A stretch of 64,000 nucleotides of DNA from Pseudomonas sp. Irchel 3H7 (lineage in GTDB: Bacteria; Pseudomonadota; Gammaproteobacteria; Pseudomonadales; Pseudomonadaceae). The position numbers and the translations under genes are program-made. Below the pieces are notes generated by a model. The model was not told where the DNA came from and did not search any database. It worked only from the letters and a program-made list of their open reading frames with translations. How positions within the stretch are numbered: the first letter of the stretch is position 1; each line of letters opens with the position of its first letter. Positions 7,419 through 16,414 of the stretch are shown here, in pieces. Location of the stretch: contig NZ_FYEA01000002.1 in the NCBI RefSeq assembly GCF_900187605.1, forward strand, positions 434,001 to 498,000, given 5' to 3'.

Positions 7419-9764
7419 GTGATAATTTCCAGACAGTTAACCGGACTGACCTTGGCCGGCGTGGTTTTTGGCTTGAGTGGTTCGGCCCATGCGTTCAGCC
7501 CGGCCACGGACGTCAGCGCCGATATTCGCCGCACTGCTTTTGGCGTGCCGCATATCCGCGCGCAAGACGAGCGCGGGCTGGGTTTTGGCATTGGCTATGC
7601 CTATGCCCAGGACAATCTTTGCCTGCTGGCCAACGAGATCGTGACGGTCAATGGCCAGCGTTCCCGTTACTTCGGTCCGGATCAGTTCACCGTCGAGCAA
7701 CGCGAAAACCGCGTCAGCGACGTGTTTTTTACCTGGCTCAATACGCCTGAAGCAGTCAAGGCTTTCTGGCAGGCGCAACCTGCGCAGGTGCGTGATCTGG
7801 TCGAGGGCTATGCCGCCGGCTACAACCGTTATCTGGCCGAGCGCCGTCCGCAAGGCTTGCCGCAACAGTGTCAGGGTGAGTGGGTGCGAGAGATTGCACC
7901 GGAAGATCTGGTGAAGCTGACCCGCCGTCTGTTGGTCGAGGGCGGTGTCGGCCAGTTCGCCGAGGCCCTGGCCGGTGCTACACCGCCGCATGCGAGCGCC
8001 GCAATCGAACAAAACGTGCAGGCCTATCAGTTTGCTGACGCACGTCAGCAGCGCTTCGCCCTGGACCGTGGCAGTAACGCCGTCGCAGTGGGCAGTGAAC
8101 GCTCGGTCAATGGCCGCGGGATGTTGCTGGCTAACCCGCACTTTCCTTGGGTCGGCGGCATGCGCTTCTATCAGATGCACCTGACCATTCCCGGCAAACT
8201 CGACGTCATGGGCGCAGCATTGCCGGGCCTGCCGATGATCAATATCGGTTTCAATCAGCACCTGGCCTGGACGCACACGGTCGATTCGTCGAAACACTTC
8301 ACCTTGTATCGTTTGCAACTCGATCCGAAGGATTCCACACGCTATCTGCTCGATGGCAAATCCCTGCCGTTGAACAAGCAGACCGTCACCGTGCAGGTGA
8401 AACAGGCCGACGGGCAGGTGGTTCCGGTCTCGCGTGATGTCTACAGCTCGCAATTCGGGCCGATTGTGCAATGGCCGGGCAAGCTCGACTGGGACAATCA
8501 GTTCGCTTATAGCCTGCGCGACGCCAACCTCGACAATGATCGGGTGTTGAACCAGTGGTACACGATGAATCAGGCGAAGACGCTGCAAGAACTGCAGGAT
8601 TCGGTGCACAAGATTCAGGGGATTCCGTGGGTCAACACCCTGGCCGTCGATGACAAAGGCCAGACGCTGTACATGAACCTGTCGGTGGTGCCGAACGTCA
8701 ACGCCGAGAAACTGGCCAAGTGCAGCGACCCGCGTATCGGCACACAAATGATCGTGCTGGACGGCTCCAACAGTGCCTGCGCGTGGGACATCGACCCGCA
8801 AGCGGCGCAGAAAGGCATTTATGCCTCCAGCCAACTGCCGCAACTGCTGCGCAAGGACTTTGTCCAGCACTCCAATGACTCGGCATGGCTGGCCAACCCG
8901 GCGCAGCCGCTCACCGGATTCTCGCCGTTGATCAGTCAGGATGGCCAGCCGCTGGGCTTGCGCGCCCGGTTTGCTCTGGAGCGTTTGAGCACACTGAGCA
9001 AGAAAGGGCCGTTGGCGGTGAAGGATCTGCAGCAAATGGTGATGGACGACCAGGTGTATCTGGCAACGCAGGTGGTGCCGGATCTGTTGAAGTTCTGTGC
9101 CGCTGACCTCGGCGCCGACGCTCAGGCTCTCAAACCGGTTTGCGTCAGCCTCAAGGCCTGGGATGGCCGCGCCAATCTTGATTCGGGCGTGGGCCTGGTG
9201 CACTTCCAGAACATCATGCAGGCATTGCAGGCTTCGCCGGATGTCTGGCGCGTGGCGTTCGATCCCAAGGATGCGCAACACACTCCGCGTGGCCTGGCAG
9301 TCGAGCAGCCAGCGGTGGCCAAGGCGTTGCGTGCGGCCATGTTGGCGTCGGTCGAATCGAGTACAAAAATGGGCCTCACGCCGCAAACCCGCTGGGGTGA
9401 TATCCAGGTGGTCAGCAGTGGCGGGCAACAGACGCCGATTCACGGCGGGCCGGCTGCTCTCGGGATCTACAACGCCATCCAGAGCGTGCCTCGTGAGGAC
9501 GGCAAACTCGAAGTGGTCAGTGGCACCAGCTACCTGCAAGTCGTGACCTTTGACGACAAAGGCCCGCACGCCCAAGGGCTACTGGCGTTCTCGCTGTCCA
9601 GCGATCCGGCATCGAAGTATTCGCGGGATCAGACCGAGGCGTTCTCGAAGAAGCAGTGGAGTGTGCTGCCGTTCACCGAACAGCAGATTCAGGCTGATCC
9701 GCAGTATCAGCTGCAGACTGTTCGCGCGACGTTGGACAAGGTGGGGAAAGTCGCCGCTCAATAA
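7419..9764 (+). CDS. Secreted penicillin-acylase-family Ntn hydrolase (AHL/aculeacin acylase type)
   Basis: This 781-residue precursor has a signal peptide ending GSAHA and the layout of the PvdQ/QuiP/HacB group: an alpha-chain, a linker, then a beta-chain starting at the catalytic serine S219 in RGSNAVAVG. NPHFPW and the GFNQHLAWTHT stretch are conserved in the family. These periplasmic enzymes hydrolyse amides of fatty acids, such as N-acyl-homoserine lactones or acylated siderophore precursors. The GTG start at 7419 is preceded by AGGAG; longer upstream frames lack a ribosome site and the signal peptide would be buried. The gene stands alone, with a terminator right behind it. Which substrate it prefers cannot be decided from sequence, and no pyoverdine or luxI gene is nearby. 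Confidence 0.88.
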   Translation: MIISRQLTGLTLAGVVFGLSGSAHAFSPATDVSADIRRTAFGVPHIRAQDERGLGFGIGYAYAQDNLCLLANEIVTVNGQRSRYFGPDQFTVEQRENRVSDVFFTWLNTPEAVKAFWQAQPAQVRDLVEGYAAGYNRYLAERRPQGLPQQCQGEWVREIAPEDLVKLTRRLLVEGGVGQFAEALAGATPPHASAAIEQNVQAYQFADARQQRFALDRGSNAVAVGSERSVNGRGMLLANPHFPWVGGMRFYQMHLTIPGKLDVMGAALPGLPMINIGFNQHLAWTHTVDSSKHFTLYRLQLDPKDSTRYLLDGKSLPLNKQTVTVQVKQADGQVVPVSRDVYSSQFGPIVQWPGKLDWDNQFAYSLRDANLDNDRVLNQWYTMNQAKTLQELQDSVHKIQGIPWVNTLAVDDKGQTLYMNLSVVPNVNAEKLAKCSDPRIGTQMIVLDGSNSACAWDIDPQAAQKGIYASSQLPQLLRKDFVQHSNDSAWLANPAQPLTGFSPLISQDGQPLGLRARFALERLSTLSKKGPLAVKDLQQMVMDDQVYLATQVVPDLLKFCAADLGADAQALKPVCVSLKAWDGRANLDSGVGLVHFQNIMQALQASPDVWRVAFDPKDAQHTPRGLAVEQPAVAKALRAAMLASVESSTKMGLTPQTRWGDIQVVSSGGQQTPIHGGPAALGIYNAIQSVPREDGKLEVVSGTSYLQVVTFDDKGPHAQGLLAFSLSSDPASKYSRDQTEAFSKKQWSVLPFTEQQIQADPQYQLQTVRATLDKVGKVAAQ

Positions 9765-9788
9765 GTACAAGCGTTCATTGCATCGAGC

Positions 9789-9830
9789 CTGAAGGCCGCA
9801 TCCTGCAAGGGGGGCGGCCTTCAGCTTTTT
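9789..9830 (+). terminator. Rho-independent terminator behind the acylase gene
   Basis: The stem CTGAAGGCCGC / GCGGCCTTCAG with a 14-base loop is followed by CTTTTT. It overlaps the last bases of the convergent FecR gene, so it serves the plus-strand transcript. Confidence 0.8.
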
Positions 9831-10822
9831 GGCGGCTGTTGCGGTATCGAGTTGATCACCGGGTTACCTTCCTTGTTACGGCTCAGGTAGACCGGCAGCA
9901 CCTTGGGCAGGCTGTTGGCGAGGTTGTTCAGCTCTTTGATGTTGTAGATGCCACCCACGCGAATCGAACCGGTGCTGTTATCAGCCAGTTCGAGTGGATT
10001 GCTCAGATAACGGTTGATCAGTGGCAGTGCTTCGCTCAACGCCAGGTTATCCAGCACCAGTTTGCCATTGCGCCACGCCAGTGACGTGTCGCTGGCGTAG
10101 GTCTGGCTGATCTGTGGCATGTAGTCGCCTTGTTTGTAACGTGCCTGCATCGACGGGCCAAGGCGCAAGCCATCGCCCGGTAATGAACGATTGCTGGTGA
10201 CCAGCACCGAACCTTCGATCAGGTTCACGCGCACTTGATCCTGATACATCCAGACGTTGAACCGTGTTCCCGTGACTCGAATCTTGCCTTCGCCTGCGCG
10301 GACGACAAACGGGTGGGCCATGTCGTGACTGACCGTAAAGAACGCTTCACCTTTTTTCAGGGTGACCCGGCGTTCGTCCTTGTAATTGCTGAAGGTCAGG
10401 TCGGTGTTCAGGTTCAGTTCGATCTGGCTGCCATCACTCAGCGTGACCTGCCGGACATTATCGGTGGCGGCGAAATGTTCATAGCTGTCGGGCAGCCAGC
10501 CCAGGTTCCAGCCAGTGTAAGCGGCCAGTGGCAGGGCGAGTGCACAGACACCGGCGGCAACAGCGAATTGACGCCATGCGCGCGAAGGTCGAGGCGCTGG
10601 CACGAATGACGCCGATTCCGGGCGAGGCAAGTGTTCAGCCACGTCCCAGATTTCCAGCATGGCTTCATATTCGAAGGCATGCAGTGGATGTGCGTCGTGC
10701 CATTGCTTGAATGCGAGACGCTCGCCGTCTGTGCAGTCGGCGGCGTGCACACGCATGCACCAATGCGCGGCGGCATCAGTGATCGCATCGTATTCGGCTT
10801 CCGAGAGGGTGTCTTGGGTCAT
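9821..10822 (-). CDS. FecR-family anti-sigma regulator without a sigma partner
   Basis: A 333-residue FecR-type protein. An N-terminal cytoplasmic DUF4880-like domain (DAAAHWCMRVH and FKQWHDAHPLHAFEYEAM) precedes a membrane segment near residues 90-110, then the FecR beta-rich domain (VTLSDGSQIELN, KGEAFFTVSHD, VTGTRFNVW) and a C-terminal secretin/TonB-short-N-like domain. FecR proteins hold or activate an ECF sigma factor in response to a TonB receptor. Unusually, no fecI-like gene is upstream; the neighbour there is a divergent PepSY gene. The only TonB receptor in the window, 20 kb away, has no signalling domain. The ATG at 10822 follows CAGGACGAG; an ATG 21 bases upstream is the alternative. 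Confidence 0.85.
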   Translation of the reverse strand: MTQDTLSEAEYDAITDAAAHWCMRVHAADCTDGERLAFKQWHDAHPLHAFEYEAMLEIWDVAEHLPRPESASFVPAPRPSRAWRQFAVAAGVCALALPLAAYTGWNLGWLPDSYEHFAATDNVRQVTLSDGSQIELNLNTDLTFSNYKDERRVTLKKGEAFFTVSHDMAHPFVVRAGEGKIRVTGTRFNVWMYQDQVRVNLIEGSVLVTSNRSLPGDGLRLGPSMQARYKQGDYMPQISQTYASDTSLAWRNGKLVLDNLALSEALPLINRYLSNPLELADNSTGSIRVGGIYNIKELNNLANSLPKVLPVYLSRNKEGNPVINSIPQQPPKS

Positions 10823-10974
10823 TGACTCGTCCTGATTTCGCACATTCTAACCTTGTCGGGAAGTGACCGAGAACATCCGTCATGGCATTTACCCATCAAA
10901 GTGGAACTTATTTTTCGCTCCGGCACCCAAAAAGCAGGACGCTAATGAACACTATCCACAAATGGAGTGAAAAA

Positions 10975-11244
10975 ATGATCAAAAAGACAATCGCAGCGTT
11001 GATTGCCACCGCCAGTTTGCTCAGCGCTGGCGCAGCGTTGGCCGATCGGCCGGGCGCTGGCTGGATCACCATCGAAAAAGCCATCGAGATCGTCAAGACC
11101 AAGGCCGGTTATGTCGAGGTCTATGAGATCGAGGCCGACAACAACGGCTACTGGAAAGGCGAGGGGCGCAAAGCTGATGGCGTTGTCTACGAGTTCCGTA
11201 TCGACGGGGCGTCGGGCAATGTGTTGCGTGATCAGAAGGATTAA
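10975..11244 (+). CDS. Periplasmic PepSY-domain protein
   Basis: An 89-residue protein with a clear signal peptide (MIKKTIAALIATASLLSAG, cleavage after ALA) and one PepSY domain: a helix starting WITIEKAIEIVKTKAGYVEV followed by strands ending RIDGASGNVLRDQKD. PepSY proteins are small periplasmic factors, some of which inhibit peptidases or act in metal or redox sensing. The start at 10975 has GGAGTG ahead of it; an ATG at 10945 also has AGGA but would put 10 polar residues before the signal peptide. A strong terminator follows directly. Confidence 0.82.
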   Translation: MIKKTIAALIATASLLSAGAALADRPGAGWITIEKAIEIVKTKAGYVEVYEIEADNNGYWKGEGRKADGVVYEFRIDGASGNVLRDQKD

Positions 11245-11271
11245 CCAACCCGAATGCAACGTGTGAAAATG

Positions 11272-11299
11272 CGCCGGCTTCTAGCCGGCGTATTTTTTT
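11272..11299 (+). terminator. Rho-independent terminator of the PepSY gene
   Basis: The stem CGCCGGC-TTCTA-GCCGGCG is followed by TATTTTTTTG. It sits between the PepSY gene and the convergent giant toxin-like gene. Confidence 0.85.
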
Positions 11300-11309
11300 G
11301 TTCCAGTCG

Positions 11310-14300
11310 TCAAGGCGAAGCAGATGAGGATCCTGTCTGACTTGAAGTTGGCGCCGGTAAAGGTATGGGGACCGGAAGCGGGTCCAGTTCCCGGCCCATT
11401 TCGCTGATGAGCAACGCGATCGAGTCGGCGTTGGCCAGCATCACATCAACGCGTGCTTCATCAGAAACCGCACTGCGAAAGGCTTTACGTGCATCTGCGA
11501 GGTTTTGGGTTTTTGTCAGACTGAGAATTTTTTTGTACTCATTAGCGCGCTCCGGCAACTGATCCAGACCCACCCACACACCCTTCGTACTCTTCTCTGC
11601 GAACAACTGCGAAAATGGGGTGGAGCGGGAAAAGGACTTACGCAGCCGATCAATATCAGCTTTGAGACGTAGTCCGTTTGCGGTTGATGTATCGATAAGT
11701 TGGGGAAATGGCCCCATCGCCTCTACGGATTCGAAATCGTCGCTGTCGCAGACTAAATGCGAAAGTTCATGGATCAGCGTGATCGCGCGAGCATGAGAGT
11801 CAATATTGAACCTGGGCGGCAGAAAAGCGGTGTAGGCATGCAGCCCCGGATTAAAAAAGAGTTCGGTGAAGTGGACGACCTTTCGTTTGTCTTCCTTGAA
11901 AACAAATGCAACCGTATCGTCGCCATACCGCGCATTCAGGCCCGCGAAAAAGCGTTCCGTATAGAGCAAGTCATCTTTTGGATCAGTTAACTCACGGCAA
12001 AGGGGAATGATCACCTGTTCGATTTTTCTGAGTAGCCTGGGTGTGATTTGCGAAACTTCGAAAAAGTGTTTGAGTAATGTTTCAACTCGAGTGCCACCCA
12101 GGTTGTCGCGATTTATGACGAAGTTGTGCAGGCAATTCAGCGCATAGTCTCTCGCCCGACCGACAGCTTGCTGAATCACGAAGGCTCTGGCGGGATAGCG
12201 GCGGTTGATTTGTGCCATCCCTTTGGCCTGGATGTGCATCATTATTGAGCGGCTGCGCTCGATGTCGGTTTGCACGCTGTTGCGTTGTTTGGACCGGCAA
12301 CGACGAGCCGACTTGTCGGCGCCGGCAATTACAAGTCTCGAGTTCTTCTGTTCAAGCGCCGGCCCTTGCCCGCCGTCCTTTACCTGCAAATACCAGGTTT
12401 TTTCAGACTGGATCACCGGATAGACCTTGCCGGCAATCGCCGCATATTTTTGTGCCGTCGACGAATCCCTATAAACAAGTTTATTGTCCTCAAGCTTCAG
12501 CTTCTCGAGAGCGGTGGTGGTTTCAAAGCGTTGCAGATTAATGCGAGAGGCCGTAACGGGTGCGACTTTTGCCCAGCGAGCGGCGGCTTTTACCGTTGTC
12601 GTCGCGCCGCTTGCGGCAGCCGTCGATCCAGGCGCCTGCGTTTCAGTGGCAAATTCGGCTGTTTCCTCTTCCACCTCTGTTTCCCAGGATAAACGACCCA
12701 GACTGAACAGGGAGATCGCTCCTGCAATGAAGCTTTTCAGGGCGTTCGCCCAATGGTGCTCCTGCAGGTCTTCGGCAGACTCTTTGAAGTCCTTGTAACT
12801 CTTCCAGAGAAAAAACAAAGAAGCGAGTTTCCCCGGCAACAGATGGGGGACCAGACGGACACCGTGGCTGAATAGAAACTTCGCCGCTTCCCAGTCGGAT
12901 TGCGCATTGATCTGCGGCTGGCAACTGAGCAACTGCGGCAACAGGCTGAGCGTGTCCTTGTGCAATCGCTCCAGTAGATTGCCGTTAATGGCAGTGCTTT
13001 GCAGCTTGATTTCAGTCGGTTTGCCGATCGTTGTTTTCAATAGATTCCTGAAGCCTGCCTGTTGCGCTGAGGGCAAACGTCGAATGATCAGATCCTGGAA
13101 GTGCCCCGGTGTATTCAACGCATCAATCAACTGCGCTTCATTATCGAATTCGCGAAAAACGTATTTGGAGTAAGGCGCGTAGAGCACCCGTGGACCTGTT
13201 TGTCCTGCACCCGGCCCGATCACATAAAGTCCGAGGGCCTCGACAAAAGCGGCGCCCGTGGTTTTGTTCAATAACAGCGGGCAGACAATGGCGTGGGCGT
13301 CCTTGACTGTGGCACGCGCCACCCCGTCCGGCATGTCCAGAACCTGGCAAATGTAGTCGTAGCCGCTTTCTGACAGCTGTTGCTGCAACTTCAGCGAGTG
13401 CGCGTGCTGCATCAACTGCCAGGGCAATTGACGTAAAAAGCGCGCTTTGCTGGTGCGTGCCGAGGCACTGTCAGCTGACAGCGCTTGCGTCACTTTCTGC
13501 GTGTAGGTGGTGGTGATATCGAGGGATTGCAGCAGTTGCTGCACGGCAGTCTGATTGAGGTGCTTCGGTAACGCGGTGGCTGTGTTCGAGGCAACCTTGA
13601 ACCCGGTGCCCTGCACGATGTTGTAGTGATGCAAGGCAAAATCGAGAAGATTGCACGCAGGGCCGGCCAGCGTCAGATTCGGTGTGATCTGGATCTCCTG
13701 GGGTTTGAGTCCATTGTTCGGGAATCTGGCGTCGAGCAGGGTCTTCAGCGTCTGCTCGACATAGGTAGCTAAGGCAGGGACGCCTTCGAGAAAATCCTTG
13801 CCATCGATAAAGCTGCGCCGCAGTTCATCCAGCAGGGCGAGTTGCGTGTGTTGTTCGGTGACCGGGGCCATGCGTAACCAGTCTGGATAGTCGAGCCGGC
13901 GGACGATGGCCCGCGCGAGTTCAATGGCCCGGCGCAAGTTGGTATCGATGACGGTATTTTTCATCTGACTCAGGAAGTTTGCGAGTGTGTCCTTGTCCTT
14001 GATGCAAGCGCGTAATAGCTCGCAATGGTCGAGGAAATGTTCAATGGCCGACTGCATGCGGTCGTTCAACACATCGCCTTCAATCAGTTGGAAGGTACCC
14101 AGAGTGTATGGCTGATCGAGTTGGCGTTGCTTCGGTGGCAGGTTTTCCAGCAGCGTCTGATTCTGGTTGTTGTCGTCGAGCCGTCGTTGCATTTGCTTTT
14201 GCGCAATGGCGATGTCGTCGAACGATTCCAGGCCCATGGCGGGGGTCCACAGGATGGCACGCCCGGAATGCTTGACATCCATGCCTCCGCGTTCGGTCAG

Positions 14301-16187
14301 GAGTACGCAGTGGGCGAGCGACATCACTTCACTTTGGCCCGTGCGGGTGAGGGTGAGCGACCATGCATCCGGCCGGAAGCCATTGAGGGACTGGCGATCC
14401 ATGCGTGTTGCATGTTTTGCGTCGAACACGGTTTCGACTAGTGTTCGCTCGGCCGGCAGCCAGGACCCGCTGAGGTTTCTCATCTGTGCCTCTCCACGCA
14501 CGCCGTCCTCGAAAGCCTGCGCCAGTTTCCATCGAATATCTTCGAGAAAGGCGCGTTGTTCAGTGCTGCTCGTGATCGGCTGATTTTTGAAGTGGCTGGT
14601 GAGATTATCCAGGGTGCGTTCCAGCTTTGTCGCCAATTGCCCAGCCTTGTCGGCCTGCACGAGTGAGGAGGGTGGTGCGCTGGAAAACAGCGGGCGGGTG
14701 CTCCAGCGTTCGTTGACGTCAAGCTTGAGCAGACGCTCGTGAATCAGTGCGCGGACATCCAGCGCCTTGTCGAAAAGCGCATGGATGTCAGTCGTGCGCT
14801 CGCTTTGGCGAAAGAGTTGCAAGACGTATTCAACGTTCTGGCGCTGTTTGGTGAGGATTGCCTCAAACAGCGTCGCAATGATCTCGCCGCCGATGTTTTC
14901 ACCGGACACCTGGGCGTTGGTGAAACCAAGATAGCGATTGCGCTCCTCCATACTCATGAGGCCGTACAGCTCGTCCTCATGTCCGGCGGCATTGAGTTTG
15001 GCGGTCAACGTCTGTTTCAGATCGGCGTAGTCGGTCAGAACCTGAAAGCCTTGCGTGGGGGTGTAGAGATAGGCCTTGTCATGGTTGATCATCAGCGAGC
15101 CGGCCAACTCGACATAGGTGCTCTCCTCGCGCAAGCACACGGTTTCGAAGGTGGGTCGCTGGAAAGCGACATTCGGTTCCCGAATCAAGCAGTGCAATGC
15201 GTCGAACTCAGCGGCAGAGAGGATTTCCGTTTCGCGCTTGATCATCAAATCCGCACGCACCTGATCCTGCAGTGTCTGGCTGAAGAATGCGCGTCTGGGC
15301 GAGCCCTCGAATGAGGCGGCATTCCAGTAGGCCTCGAGTTGCCGAAACAACAGCATGGTCAGTTTTCCCGCCGCGGATTTGATCGCTTCTGCCCACGCGA
15401 TCTGGTCAGCAGGCCGGGTTGCGCGGGCGGGATGGGAAAATTCAGCTGTCTGACCACGCGGCCAGCCATGACGGCGGAAGTACAGCAGTAGCGCTTCACT
15501 CAGCGATAGCGAATCGACCCATTGCCTGACATCCCCGGAGAGTGGGGCGGTGTCAGCGAAAAAACTGACCCGGGTGCGCGACTGCTGCAAACCGGCAAAG
15601 TGAGGTTCGAGCAGTTCATCGAGAATCTTTTCCAGCAGGGTGGTCAGCGAAGGCAGGCGTTTGAGTTCATCCAGCTGGTCGCGCCCGCAGGTTTCCTGAG
15701 ATTGGCTGATCGCGGCTTTTTGATCGTCAAATACATCGCCTTCGATCGTTTCACGGGTCAGGGTAAAGCTGCGTTTCTCCACCAATTCCTTGCGCAGCGA
15801 CACGGTGAGAAAGGCAAGCAGATCATCCTTTTCGTCAGCGTTGTCGAGGCGCGCTTGCAAGGCTTCGGTCAGCACCTTGTGATCGCTGTATTTTTTCAGG
15901 CCATCGTAGGGGGTATAGAGAAACACGCCCTTGTCATCCGGCCCGGCGCTGAGAATAAAACTGCCGGCCAGCGGCACAGCCAATTGCTTGTCGGCGTTTA
16001 ACAGAATGCGTTCGGCCAGCATCGGCGGGGTTTGTTCGCTGCGCAGCGCATGGGTTGCCAGTTGCACATGAGCGAGCCAAGAGAAATCTTTGCTGTTCAG
16101 ACCGTGGGCCAGACGGAAGCCCTCATGCAGGCCTGGGGATTTAAGAATGTCGGGGAACAATAAAGGTGCAGTGGGGCTAGACATCAT
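11310..16187 (-). CDS. Giant dermonecrotic-toxin-like (DUF6543) protein with C-terminal HELSH zincin motif
   Basis: A 1625-residue protein of the type annotated in pseudomonads as dermonecrotic toxin domain (DUF6543) proteins. There is no signal peptide. The N-terminal two thirds are helical and contain repeated modules of the form AGSFILS..FLYTP..GL, seen at about residues 75-100, again near 360-380, and in weaker form twice more. A hydrophobic patch lies near residues 1180-1220 (FIAGAISLFSLG). The last ~230 residues form a separate domain with the zinc-peptidase motif ITLIHELSHLV (HELSH at 1473-1477) followed by acidic residues that could give the third ligand, as in zincin toxin tips. Inference: a polymorphic toxin whose effector domain is a metallopeptidase. 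No secretion genes or obvious immunity gene adjoin it. Start 16187 or the next codon; the ribosome site is weak. Confidence 0.78.
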   Translation of the reverse strand: MMSSPTAPLLFPDILKSPGLHEGFRLAHGLNSKDFSWLAHVQLATHALRSEQTPPMLAERILLNADKQLAVPLAGSFILSAGPDDKGVFLYTPYDGLKKYSDHKVLTEALQARLDNADEKDDLLAFLTVSLRKELVEKRSFTLTRETIEGDVFDDQKAAISQSQETCGRDQLDELKRLPSLTTLLEKILDELLEPHFAGLQQSRTRVSFFADTAPLSGDVRQWVDSLSLSEALLLYFRRHGWPRGQTAEFSHPARATRPADQIAWAEAIKSAAGKLTMLLFRQLEAYWNAASFEGSPRRAFFSQTLQDQVRADLMIKRETEILSAAEFDALHCLIREPNVAFQRPTFETVCLREESTYVELAGSLMINHDKAYLYTPTQGFQVLTDYADLKQTLTAKLNAAGHEDELYGLMSMEERNRYLGFTNAQVSGENIGGEIIATLFEAILTKQRQNVEYVLQLFRQSERTTDIHALFDKALDVRALIHERLLKLDVNERWSTRPLFSSAPPSSLVQADKAGQLATKLERTLDNLTSHFKNQPITSSTEQRAFLEDIRWKLAQAFEDGVRGEAQMRNLSGSWLPAERTLVETVFDAKHATRMDRQSLNGFRPDAWSLTLTRTGQSEVMSLAHCVLLTERGGMDVKHSGRAILWTPAMGLESFDDIAIAQKQMQRRLDDNNQNQTLLENLPPKQRQLDQPYTLGTFQLIEGDVLNDRMQSAIEHFLDHCELLRACIKDKDTLANFLSQMKNTVIDTNLRRAIELARAIVRRLDYPDWLRMAPVTEQHTQLALLDELRRSFIDGKDFLEGVPALATYVEQTLKTLLDARFPNNGLKPQEIQITPNLTLAGPACNLLDFALHHYNIVQGTGFKVASNTATALPKHLNQTAVQQLLQSLDITTTYTQKVTQALSADSASARTSKARFLRQLPWQLMQHAHSLKLQQQLSESGYDYICQVLDMPDGVARATVKDAHAIVCPLLLNKTTGAAFVEALGLYVIGPGAGQTGPRVLYAPYSKYVFREFDNEAQLIDALNTPGHFQDLIIRRLPSAQQAGFRNLLKTTIGKPTEIKLQSTAINGNLLERLHKDTLSLLPQLLSCQPQINAQSDWEAAKFLFSHGVRLVPHLLPGKLASLFFLWKSYKDFKESAEDLQEHHWANALKSFIAGAISLFSLGRLSWETEVEEETAEFATETQAPGSTAAASGATTTVKAAARWAKVAPVTASRINLQRFETTTALEKLKLEDNKLVYRDSSTAQKYAAIAGKVYPVIQSEKTWYLQVKDGGQGPALEQKNSRLVIAGADKSARRCRSKQRNSVQTDIERSRSIMMHIQAKGMAQINRRYPARAFVIQQAVGRARDYALNCLHNFVINRDNLGGTRVETLLKHFFEVSQITPRLLRKIEQVIIPLCRELTDPKDDLLYTERFFAGLNARYGDDTVAFVFKEDKRKVVHFTELFFNPGLHAYTAFLPPRFNIDSHARAITLIHELSHLVCDSDDFESVEAMGPFPQLIDTSTANGLRLKADIDRLRKSFSRSTPFSQLFAEKSTKGVWVGLDQLPERANEYKKILSLTKTQNLADARKAFRSAVSDEARVDVMLANADSIALLISEMGRELDPLPVPIPLPAPTSSQTGSSSASP

Positions 16188-16414
16188 TGAGCTCTGAATG
16201 CAGGCGCCTTGGGCGGGGGCTCAAGAATAGGTACGCAGTTCAGCGCGCAGGCGGTACATAGTTACCGCACGTGCCGAGCTGAAATGTGCAGGGAAGGGCG
16301 TCAATCACTCCCGAATGATCGAAGGGTTGACAGCCGACAGCTCCGCCGTGGTTAATCGACGAGCAAGTCGTCCGTACGCTGTTGTTCCCTCCAATAATCA
16401 TTCTGGAGCTTCAG
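16188..16414. other. Divergent intergenic region
   Basis: About 225 bases between the divergent toxin-like and dpkA genes. It should hold promoters for both. I see no open frame of note and no operator I can name. Confidence 0.4.

Noticed and set aside
7437..9575. 712-codon minus-strand frame opposite the acylase
   Set aside because: Mirror frame of a confident Ntn hydrolase gene; no ribosome site or domain.
9821..10822. FecR as partner of the TonB receptor at 30871-33099
   Set aside because: The receptor has no N-terminal signalling domain and lies 20 kb away, so nothing links the two.
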